Shown here piece after piece: positions 35,542 to 43,484 of a stretch of DNA of 64,000 nt; the stretch's first letter is position 1; each line of letters opens with the position of its first letter. The notes beneath the pieces are model-generated. The model saw nothing but the letters and a program-made list of their open reading frames with translations. It did no database searches and was not told where the DNA came from. The translations under genes and the position numbers were made by a program. The DNA comes from Chloroflexus aurantiacus J-10-fl (GTDB lineage Bacteria > Chloroflexota > Chloroflexia > Chloroflexales > Chloroflexaceae), in contig NC_010175.1 in NCBI RefSeq assembly GCF_000018865.1, positions 930,001-994,000 on the forward strand, written 5' to 3'.

Positions 35542-37680
35542 ATGACTATGAATACCGATCAACGAACCGCGCAACGTAACTGGTGGATCGCCGTCGCCGC
35601 GCTGACGATACTGGCGCTGATCTTGCGGCTTCAGGTCTGGCGCTGGCGCGAGTTCTATCCGCTGGGAGGCGACGAAACCGAATATCTGGCCCAGGCAATT
35701 ACCCTCTTGCAGGAACGACGTTACGTTGAGCTGCGGCTGATGCGGCCACCGCTCTACCCGATCTTTCTGGCGACGGCGATTGTGCTGGTGGACTCGCTGG
35801 TGCAGAATCTGCGGCTGGTGCAGGCGATTATCAGTACATTGACGGTACCACTGATAGCCCTGCTCACCCGAACGCTGGCCAGCCGCAGTGCGCCGCAGGC
35901 CGCACCCGCTTTTGCCAGCCGCGCCGGATTGCTGGCCGGGCTGCTGACGGCGTGTAACTATACGCTGGCCGCTAACGCGACCGAATTACTGACCGAGACC
36001 CTCTTTCTGGCCGGGCTAAGCCTGTTGTTCTGGTTGATTCTGATACCGCAGCTATCGCGGCGGCTCGCTCTGGTTGCCGGGATGATCTGCGGAGCGCTGT
36101 GTCTGATCCGCTCGGTGGCGTTGCCCCTACTCCCGCTGACGATAGGCTGGTGGCTGATAGACGGCTGGGTACGCGGGCAACACCGGCAACGGTTACAGCA
36201 GGCTGTGATCTTTGGGCTGGGATGTGCGCTTGTAGTGGGGCCATGGACGATCCGCAACACCCTGACCTACGGCGGGGTGATTCTGATCGATACCACCGGC
36301 GCCGAGAATCTATGGCTCGACAACGACCCCGCCGGTCGCGAAGCGGTGAAAGCTCAGCTTTACGCTCTGGGTGAAGACCGGTTATTACGGCAGCGATTGG
36401 CTACCGAACGCGGTATTGCGGTGATCCTGGCCGACCCGGCCCGGTTTCTGGCAAAGATGGCTCGTGAGCTGCGCCTCTTCTTTGCCCTCGAACACGCCGA
36501 TGATATGCGGGCCAGACCGGCGATCTGGGTCTCGCCAGGCGAAGTCGCGGCCCGCCTGATCCTGGGAGATGGGGTGTGGCTGATCATCCTCATCGGCGGT
36601 AGCTTTGGTCTGTTCCAGCGCTGGCACACGGCAGCGCAGACAACACCGCAGCGTCCGGCGACCTTCTTGCGCGCCCTGACGAGTCCGGCCTGGTTGTTGG
36701 GCGCGTGGGCCGCGTATGTCCTCTTCACCACGCTCATCTTTCATGTCGAACTGCGGTATCGTCTCCCCCTTTACCCGGTCTTGCTCGCCTACACCGGCAT
36801 GGCTGGTGCGGCGTGGTTGACGGGGCTGTACAAAACTATTCCCCGCCAACCACAAACCCTGCTTATCCCGCTCCTGGCCATGCTGATCACGCTCTGGCAC
36901 GCCCCGTACCCGCTGCTAGCCTGGCAACTGGCCGGCAAACATCTGGCGCTGTGGCGTGCCGAACAGGCATTGGCCGCCGGTGATCCGGCAACGGCAACCA
37001 CGGCTGCGTACCAGGCGCTGGCGGGTGACGATCAATCGGTGCTGGCGCGGGTCGCGCTGGCCAGAGCCGCTCTGCTGAGCGATGATGAGGAAGCGGCGTT
37101 GCGCTGGCTGGAGGAAGCGATCACGATCCTGCCCGCCCACCCTTACCCGCATCTGCTGCGCGGCGACGTGTTGCGCCGGCGGGGGGAGCTGGAGGCTGCG
37201 CGGCGTGAATTGAGTGATTTTGCGTCCGGGTCGCGTGAAGACCTCGCCACCTGGCTTTGGGAGCGCTCGGTTACGCCACCGCCAACGACACTCGTCGTCG
37301 GCGATAGTCTGGCGCTCGGTTTCATTCGCGGCATGCACCAGACCGATCCCGGCGAACAGGAATGGCGCTGGACGACCGGATGGGCACAGCTACGTCTGAG
37401 CACACCGGCCAACGCTCAGCAGATCAGGCTGACAGTACGTAGTGGCCGGCCTGATCGAAGCGCCGTCACCATCTGGGTAACGATTGCCGACGGCCAGCCG
37501 CAGCCTTTCACGATTGGTGCCGACCGGCAAACCATCGCCATCCCATTACCGGCAACGCTCCGCGCAGAAGAGCTGGTGATCTCGATCACGACACCTACCT
37601 TTTGGCCGCGGCAATACGATCCGGCCAGCGCCGATGGTCGCCGGCTAGGGGTGCAACTAGGCTTTGTGGAGGTACGATGA
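35542..37680 (+). CDS. Polytopic GT39-like protein with TPR-like segment and C-terminal beta domain
   Basis: 712 residues, paralogous in architecture to its two neighbours: GGDETEYLAQAITLLQERRY in the first loop, about ten helices, a TPR-like segment (RAEQALAAGDPATATTAAYQ), and a C-terminal beta domain starting GDSLALGFIRGMHQ and ending LGFVEVR. ATG at 35542; a second ATG at 35548 is possible. The stop overlaps the next start by 4 bp. Confidence 0.85.
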   Translation: MTMNTDQRTAQRNWWIAVAALTILALILRLQVWRWREFYPLGGDETEYLAQAITLLQERRYVELRLMRPPLYPIFLATAIVLVDSLVQNLRLVQAIISTLTVPLIALLTRTLASRSAPQAAPAFASRAGLLAGLLTACNYTLAANATELLTETLFLAGLSLLFWLILIPQLSRRLALVAGMICGALCLIRSVALPLLPLTIGWWLIDGWVRGQHRQRLQQAVIFGLGCALVVGPWTIRNTLTYGGVILIDTTGAENLWLDNDPAGREAVKAQLYALGEDRLLRQRLATERGIAVILADPARFLAKMARELRLFFALEHADDMRARPAIWVSPGEVAARLILGDGVWLIILIGGSFGLFQRWHTAAQTTPQRPATFLRALTSPAWLLGAWAAYVLFTTLIFHVELRYRLPLYPVLLAYTGMAGAAWLTGLYKTIPRQPQTLLIPLLAMLITLWHAPYPLLAWQLAGKHLALWRAEQALAAGDPATATTAAYQALAGDDQSVLARVALARAALLSDDEEAALRWLEEAITILPAHPYPHLLRGDVLRRRGELEAARRELSDFASGSREDLATWLWERSVTPPPTTLVVGDSLALGFIRGMHQTDPGEQEWRWTTGWAQLRLSTPANAQQIRLTVRSGRPDRSAVTIWVTIADGQPQPFTIGADRQTIAIPLPATLRAEELVISITTPTFWPRQYDPASADGRRLGVQLGFVEVR

Positions 37681-39719
37681 AGCGCGAGGCGTGGTGGCTG
37701 ATCGCAATCCTGACCATAGCGGCCTTGATCCGATTGGCACTCTGGCTGCAACCGCTGCATCTGCCGGCAAACGACGAGGTCGAGTATCTCACGGTGGCGC
37801 GTGACCTGTTGGCCGGGAGGGGATGGAGCTTCTACGAACGCTACCACTGGCTGCGGGCACCGCTCTATCCGCTCTGGCTAGCCGGATCACTCTGGCTCAG
37901 TGGTGGTAATGTCTGGCTGGCAGCGCTGCCCAACATTGCCCTCAGCGTACTCAACGTCTACCTGATCTACCTGCTCTCGCAGGCGATAGCCGATGGCGCC
38001 GGGCCGTGGGTGCATCGCCTGGCCGCCGGCGGAGCCGCCATTCTGCTCACCAACGCAACCTTTGCCTCGCTCTATATGAGCGAAACCCTCTTCACCACGC
38101 TATTCTGTGCGGCGTGGTGGCTACTGCTGGTATGGCGGCGACGCGGTGCCCAATGGCGCGACTGGCGTCTGTTTCTTGCCGGTGGCCTGTGGGGGCTGGC
38201 GCTCTTGACCCGCTCGATGCCGCTGTACTTTACGCTGCTGGTGAGCGGCTGGATTGCGGTCGTTGCTGCCGGCAACTGGTCACAATTGCTACGGCGACCA
38301 ACGCCGGTGCTTGCCGGGCTGATCTTCGCCACCAGTGCGGTGATCGTTGTGGCACCGTGGACAATCCGCAACTGTCTGAGCTATCGCAGTTGTATTCTGA
38401 TCGAAACCGGCCTGTCGTACAATCTCTGGGCATTCAACGAACCACGCGAAGATATGGCAACCATCTTTCGCGTGCTGGAAAACATTCCCGATCCGGCCGA
38501 GCGAGCGGCATACGCGACGGCGCGTGGGCTGGAGCGGCTGCGCGAAGACCCGGCGATTATGCTGCGCAAACTCTGGCCGAACTGGCTGGCAATCTGGCGG
38601 GTGAAGGCGATCCAGGATCGCTTTCTGCTGGAAGATTACCGGGCCGATCCACCGCCGTTGCTCTTTCTATCTGCCCTTATCTTCGACGATCTGTTATACG
38701 GCCTGATTGCCGTGGGCGGGATAGCCGGTCTGGTGTATGGGGCACTGCACCGACGGGCGCCGGCAGTGCTGGTCGGCTTATGGCTGATCTACTTCATCGC
38801 TGTATCGCTGGTGACCCACGGCGAAGGGCGTTATCGCCACTTCATCTTCTTCGCCCTCATCCCCTATGCGGCACGGGCGTGGCTGGCACTCCCGCACTGG
38901 TATCGGCTCAACCAGCCAGCCCTGCGCACAGCGTTGCTGATCAGCGGGGGTGTCGGTCTTTCGATCCTGATCGCCTACCAGTGGGAATACGCCATCCAGG
39001 GCGGTGTCCGCAGCTTCTGGCGGCTCAGCGGCGACCTTGCCCGCGTTACCGGCAACCTGCCGCAAGCCGCTGCTGCGTACCGGCAGGCACTGGCCGCACA
39101 ACCCACGCCTGACGGGTATCTCGTGCTGGGGGATGTGCTACGTATCCAGGGCGACAATGAAGGTGCGTTGAATGCCTACCGCGCCGCCCAACGCCTCAAT
39201 ATCCTCTACCCACCGACGTACATCCGGCTTGGCGATCTGTTGCGGGCAACCGGCAATCTCGACGAAGCCCGTCAGGCGTATCGCCCGCAGTACGTGAGTG
39301 AGCAGACGCTGATCGATCTGGCCTGGCGCGACACGCGACCATTGCCGACACCGGTGATTGATGTGGGTGATGGTCTTGATTTTGGTTATCTTGTCGGCTT
39401 CTATCCCGCCGAGACCCTGGCCGGTGCCCGCAGTCGCTGGACGGGGCCGGTGGCGAGGATTCGCATCCCGGCCACCGGTCAGGTGGTACGGTTGCGCGTG
39501 GCAGCATTACGCCCCGACGCGCCGGTTACTGTGCAGTTCTGTAGCGACAATCGCTGTCATCCGTTCCAGCTTGACACCAACTGGCGCTGGTTGACGGTGC
39601 GCCTACCGGCGCCGGCGGAGTCGACTACCCTGCGCGATATTGAGTTGCGGGTGGAGTCCTGGTCTGCGCCGGATGGGCGTGAGCTGGGGATTGTGGTGGA
39701 TCGGGTTGAGGTGCGGTGA
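37677..39719 (+). CDS. Polytopic GT39-like protein with TPR-like segment and C-terminal beta domain
   Basis: 680 residues. First loop PANDEVEYLTVARDLLAGRG, about ten helices, a clear TPR pair (YLVLGDVLRIQGDNEGALNA and YIRLGDLLRATGNLDEARQ), and the C-terminal beta domain (DFGYLVGFYPAETLAGARSR, ending VDRVEVR). The ATG at 37677 sits behind GGAGG and overlaps the upstream stop (ATGA); the longer frame from 37602 lies inside the previous gene. It ends the glycosyltransferase run. Confidence 0.87.
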   Translation: MKREAWWLIAILTIAALIRLALWLQPLHLPANDEVEYLTVARDLLAGRGWSFYERYHWLRAPLYPLWLAGSLWLSGGNVWLAALPNIALSVLNVYLIYLLSQAIADGAGPWVHRLAAGGAAILLTNATFASLYMSETLFTTLFCAAWWLLLVWRRRGAQWRDWRLFLAGGLWGLALLTRSMPLYFTLLVSGWIAVVAAGNWSQLLRRPTPVLAGLIFATSAVIVVAPWTIRNCLSYRSCILIETGLSYNLWAFNEPREDMATIFRVLENIPDPAERAAYATARGLERLREDPAIMLRKLWPNWLAIWRVKAIQDRFLLEDYRADPPPLLFLSALIFDDLLYGLIAVGGIAGLVYGALHRRAPAVLVGLWLIYFIAVSLVTHGEGRYRHFIFFALIPYAARAWLALPHWYRLNQPALRTALLISGGVGLSILIAYQWEYAIQGGVRSFWRLSGDLARVTGNLPQAAAAYRQALAAQPTPDGYLVLGDVLRIQGDNEGALNAYRAAQRLNILYPPTYIRLGDLLRATGNLDEARQAYRPQYVSEQTLIDLAWRDTRPLPTPVIDVGDGLDFGYLVGFYPAETLAGARSRWTGPVARIRIPATGQVVRLRVAALRPDAPVTVQFCSDNRCHPFQLDTNWRWLTVRLPAPAESTTLRDIELRVESWSAPDGRELGIVVDRVEVR

Positions 39720-39833
39720 GGGGGGGAGGGGCGTGCTCCGTATGGCGTTCGCTCACCGCAATCCCGGCCCCTCACCTCACCCCCCACTCCAGCCCGCACC
39801 CGCTGGGGGCGGGAGAACACCCTGGAGCGTGCC

Positions 39834-39868
39834 CACTCCCCACTCCCCACTCCCCACTCCCCACTCCC
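39834..39868. repeat. 7-bp tandem repeat (CACTCCC)
   Basis: Five perfect head-to-tail copies of CACTCCC in the 247-bp gap between the last glycosyltransferase and the photolyase. The rest of that gap is GC-rich non-coding text. Confidence 0.85.
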
Positions 39869-39966
39869 GCACCCAACCCCGTCCGCCCCCAAAACCGTGG
39901 TACCATACATAATGAAGCTATTGGCGTAACGGTAGTGCCCAATCAGTCGCTTACTCAACTGCGCAG

Positions 39967-41499
39967 ATGTATATACAACTCGTCTGGTTCAAGCGTGATC
40001 TCCGCCTTCACGACCATCCGGCTCTAAGCGCCGCCGCTGCCCGTGGCCCGGTGCTCCCGCTCTACATCGTCGAACCATCGCTCATCCACGCACCCGATTT
40101 CGCGGCCCGACACTGGACATTCATTCGCGGGTGTCTGGTTGAACTGCGAGCAAACCTGGCCCGCCTTGGTCAGCCGCTGGTGGTGCGGGTTGGCGAGGCG
40201 GTTGAGGTGCTTGATCACCTGGTCAGCACCTGGCCGATTGAAGCGATCTGGGCGCACGAGGAGACCGGTAATCTGCTCAGTTATGCCCGCGACCGGGCAG
40301 TCCGGCGTTGGGCCCGCGCACGTGGGATTCCGTTTCACGAGCTGCCGCAGAACGGGGTAGTGCGTCGGTTGCCGTCGCGTGATGAGTGGCAGGCCCGCTG
40401 GGAAGAGCGCATGGCAGCCGCGCAGGCCCAGCCTCCATCGGCCTTACCGCCACTCGCCATTGATCCGGGAACCATTCCTACTGCCGACGAACTCTCGTTG
40501 CCGCCCGACACGCTCAGCGAGCATCAGCCGGCGGGAGAGACTGCGGCCCTACAGACGCTCACCGACTTTATCCACCGGCGCAGTCAACAATACCATCGCG
40601 CCCTCGCCAGTCCGCTAACCGCCTGGGAAGGCTGTTCCCGCCTGAGTGCTTATCTGGCCTGGGGAGCACTGTCCATTCGTACCGTCGTCCAGGCGACCCG
40701 CCACCGGATTTCTGAACTCGCGTTTGATCCGTCACCGGCGACCCGGGGCTGGGTGCGGGCGCTGAATGCCTTTGAGTCACGGCTGCACTGGCACTGCCAT
40801 TTCATTCAGAAGCTGGAAGACGAGCCGGAGATCGAAGTCCGCAATCTGGTGCGGGCTTACGACGGTATGCGCGAAGAAAACCACCGCCCTGATCTGCTCG
40901 TGGCCTGGGCCAGTGGCCGCACCGGCTACCCATTCGTCGACGCCTGTATGCGTGCGCTCACCGCGACCGGCTGGCTCAATTTTCGGATGCGGGCCATGCT
41001 GGTCAGCTTTGTGGCCTACGACCTGTGGCAGCACTGGCGCGAACCGGCGCTGATTCTGGCCCGCCGCTGGATCGACTACGAACCGGGCATTCACTACAGC
41101 CAGATGCAGATGCAGGCGGGTACTTCGGGCAACCGCACCATTCGCATCTACAACCCCGTCAAACAGGGCATCGATCACGACCCCGAAGGCATCTTTATCC
41201 GCCGCTGGGTGCCCGAACTGGCGCACGTCCCCACGCCCTACATCCACACCCCCTGGTTGCTCGACCGTCACGGACAAGAGCGGGCCGGCTGTCGGATCGG
41301 GCGCGACTACCCGGCGCCAATTGTCGATCACGAGGCTGCCTACCGACGCGCCCGCGCTGCGATTGCCGCCGTGCGTGCCCGACCCGAAACCGCCCAGGAA
41401 GCGGCGGCAGTCCATCAACGCCACGGCTCGCGCACCTGGCGCCCGCAGCGCCGCCCGTCCAAAACCGTCTCCAGCCGCCAGCTCAGGCTGGACTTATGA
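39967..41499 (+). CDS. Cryptochrome/photolyase family protein
   Basis: 510 residues. N-terminal alpha/beta antenna domain (LVWFKRDLRLHDHPAL, residues 5-20) and C-terminal FAD-binding helical domain with WEGCSRLSAYLAWGALSIR, TGYPFVDACMRALTATGWLN, FRMRAMLVSFVAYDLW and YNPVKQGIDHDPEG. It probably repairs UV-induced pyrimidine dimers with blue light, useful for a phototroph; a photoreceptor role is an alternative. The spacer LWQHWREPALILAR and the Arg/Ser-rich tail differ from classical PhrB, so the subclass is left open. Convergent with the next gene, with a 6-bp overlap of 3' ends. Confidence 0.92.
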   Translation: MYIQLVWFKRDLRLHDHPALSAAAARGPVLPLYIVEPSLIHAPDFAARHWTFIRGCLVELRANLARLGQPLVVRVGEAVEVLDHLVSTWPIEAIWAHEETGNLLSYARDRAVRRWARARGIPFHELPQNGVVRRLPSRDEWQARWEERMAAAQAQPPSALPPLAIDPGTIPTADELSLPPDTLSEHQPAGETAALQTLTDFIHRRSQQYHRALASPLTAWEGCSRLSAYLAWGALSIRTVVQATRHRISELAFDPSPATRGWVRALNAFESRLHWHCHFIQKLEDEPEIEVRNLVRAYDGMREENHRPDLLVAWASGRTGYPFVDACMRALTATGWLNFRMRAMLVSFVAYDLWQHWREPALILARRWIDYEPGIHYSQMQMQAGTSGNRTIRIYNPVKQGIDHDPEGIFIRRWVPELAHVPTPYIHTPWLLDRHGQERAGCRIGRDYPAPIVDHEAAYRRARAAIAAVRARPETAQEAAAVHQRHGSRTWRPQRRPSKTVSSRQLRLDL

Positions 41500-41907
41500 G
41501 GTATACCGCACCAAAGCCCAGACAATAGCGCCGGCAGCCACCACGTGCATCAGATTCAACACCATCTGCTCAAGCAGACTGACCGGCAGCGTAAACGGGC
41601 CGGCAAACGAAATCACCAGCACCACTGCCGCACAGATGAGAAATATCCGCAGCGGTCGAGCGGTGAAGCGACTGAGCAGGGCCAGCACCAGCGCGGCCCC
41701 AATCGCCGGCACCACCGTCGCCGTGATCACCGCGATCACCGGCAACGGCATTAGCTCATTCGTCGGTGGCACCGGTGCCCGAAACTCCAGCCCGGCGGCC
41801 CGGGCAGCACCGTAAATAATCAGATTGATAACTACACCAATCACAGCACCAATGATAGTTGCCCGTGGCAGGCGGCGCAGATCGATCTGTCGGTCAAAGC
41901 GCTGCAT
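41494..41907 (-). CDS. Small four-helix membrane protein (DUF6069-like)
   Basis: 137 residues with four hydrophobic helices (about 15-33, 48-72, 79-100, 110-133) and a short basic N-terminus (MQRFDRQIDLRRLPRA). The pattern VIGVVINLIIYGAARAAGL followed by PVPPTNELMPLPVI resembles the DUF6069 family; that assignment is from memory. The start at 41907 has AGAGG upstream. The longer frame to 42066 is unlikely. Function unknown. Confidence 0.75.
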   Translation of the reverse strand: MQRFDRQIDLRRLPRATIIGAVIGVVINLIIYGAARAAGLEFRAPVPPTNELMPLPVIAVITATVVPAIGAALVLALLSRFTARPLRIFLICAAVVLVISFAGPFTLPVSLLEQMVLNLMHVVAAGAIVWALVRYTS

Positions 41908-42102
41908 GGCTAACCTCTGGGGAATGATGTTATTCACTTTCGTCACCCATATCATACAGCCTGGGTGTCCATAGTACCACATCAACGCCAGTCCCTGGGC
42001 AGAGTGGGACTGGCGGGATCGAGCCGACCTCGTCCGTGGAGCGGGTATGGCGAAACGCCGTTGCACCGTTTCCGGGCAGGGATGACATCAAATCTTGATT
42101 GG

Positions 42103-43130
42103 CAGGTAATGAGCGCGCCGGCGGCGCGCGCTCACAGTGCTGCCGGTGAGGGAGTCGGTGGCGTGCTCGTAGGACACACCGACCCGCCCCTACCCTGCCC
42201 TGCACCCGCTGGAGGCAGGAACCGGCGGCGCCGAATGGCGCAGGTGATGAGCGCGCCGGAGGCGCGCGCTCCCAGTGCTGTCGGTGAGGGTGCGGGAGGG
42301 GCGCACTCGCAGGGTATGCAGACCCGCCCCTACCCTGCCCTGCACCCGCTGGGGGCAGGAACCGGCGGCGCCGAATGGCGCAGGTGGGGAGCGCGCCGGA
42401 GGCGCACGCTCCCAGTGCTGCCGGTGAGTGAGTCGGCGGCGTGCTCGCAGGGTATGCAGACCCGCCCCTACCCTGCCCTGCACCCGCTGGGGGCAGGAAC
42501 CGGCGGCGCCGAATGGCGCAGGTGGGGAGCGCGCCGGAGGCGCACGCTCCCAGTGCTGCCGGTGAGTGAGTCGGCGGCGTGCTCGCAGGGTATGCAGACC
42601 CGCCCCTACCCTGCCCTGCACCCGCTGGGGGCAGGAACCGGCGGCGCCGAATGGCGCAGGTGGGGAGCGCGCCGGAGGCGCACGCTCCCAGTGCTGCCGG
42701 GCGGCGCCGAATGGCACAGGTGGGGAGCGCGCCGGAGGCGCACGCTCCCAGTGCTGCCGGTGAGTGAGTCGGCGGCGTGCTCGCAGGGTATGCAGACCCG
42801 CCCCTACCCTGCCCTGCACCCGCTGGGGGCAGGAACCGGCGGCGCCGAATGGCGCAGGTGGGGAGCGCGCCGGAGGCGCGCGCTCCCAGCGCTGCCGGTG
42901 AGGGAGGCGGCGGCGTGCTCGCAAGACATACCGACCCGCCCCCACCCTCACCCGCCCCCGCTGGGGGCGGGAACCGGCGGTGCCGGATGGCGCAGGTGAT
43001 GAGCGCGCCGGAGGCGCGCGCTCCCAGTGCTGCCGGTGAGGGAGCGGGAGGTATGTGCTCGCAAGACATACCGACCCGCCCCCACCCTACCCCGCCCCCG
43101 CTGGAGGCGGGAACCGGCGGTGCCGGATGG
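42103..43130. repeat. 138-bp tandem repeat array
   Basis: Units begin with CAGGTGGGGAGCGCGCC-like text at 42103, 42241, 42381, 42519, 42657, 42717, 42855 and 42993. Spacing is 138 bp except 140 once and 60 once (a truncated unit). Each unit carries the palindrome GAGCGCGCC-GGA-GGCGCGCGCTC and the text CCCGCTGGGGGCAGGAACCG. Middle units are almost identical; outer ones diverge. Confidence 0.9.
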
Positions 43131-43359
43131 TTCTCGCAGCGATCATTACCGTTCGGCAATGTGTTTTGCGGAGCATCTTGCTTCGTCCACGCTTGCGTGT
43201 ATCGGTCAATCCGAGAGCAACAGAGTCGCCCTGGACAAGCCCTCTCCCGATTTGCAGGGCAGTGGGTGCAGGTACTGGCTTGATTTGGGCGCGGCAGAGA
43301 TGGACGCGAATGTATCTTGTCAATCCGGCAAGAAGATGATCCGTAGCGTTGGGAGAGAA
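43128..43359. repeat. ~235-bp dispersed direct repeat, copy 1
   Basis: Begins GGTTCTCGCAGCG and ends TTGGGAGAGAA. About nine of ten bases agree with 48402-48640 by eye. It directly abuts the end of the 138-bp array. No open frame is conserved between the copies. Confidence 0.85.
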
Positions 43360-43443
43360 GGCGTCGCTGGTAACGCATACGATGCCGGGCAAGTCGGTGT
43401 GAGTCAGAGTGTAAGTCTATGTCCATCTGGTGAGGTTTTTGTT

Positions 43444-43449
43444 TATAAT
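43444..43449 (+). promoter_or_regulatory. -10 box of the subtilase gene
   Basis: TATAAT 35 bp before the ATG at 43485; the -35 region is weak (TGTCCA). The start predicted near 43456 rules against the upstream ATG at 43452. Confidence 0.45.
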
Positions 43450-43484
43450 GTATGCGTATATTTCCAGAGCACAGCGAGCAACGT

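Larger units (their letters stand above)
41908..43484. other. Repeat-rich intergenic region, no gene seen
   Basis: 1.6 kb dominated by a 138-bp tandem array and followed by one copy of a dispersed ~235-bp repeat and the promoter of the subtilase gene. Long open frames on both strands (558 codons on the minus strand, 344 on the plus strand) exist only because the repeat length is divisible by three and free of stops. Confidence 0.8.

Noticed and set aside
37602-37676. Upstream extension of the last membrane glycosyltransferase
   Set aside because: It lies inside the preceding gene in another frame; the ATG at 37677 has GGAGG and the coupled ATGA overlap.
40777-41424. 215-codon minus-strand frame opposite the photolyase
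   Set aside because: Shadow of the plus-strand gene, which carries all photolyase motifs.
42103-43130. CRISPR array
   Set aside because: The units are contiguous 138-bp tandem repeats without unique spacers, and no cas1/cas2 genes are near. The Cas4-like nuclease at 63 kb is helicase-linked, not CRISPR-linked.
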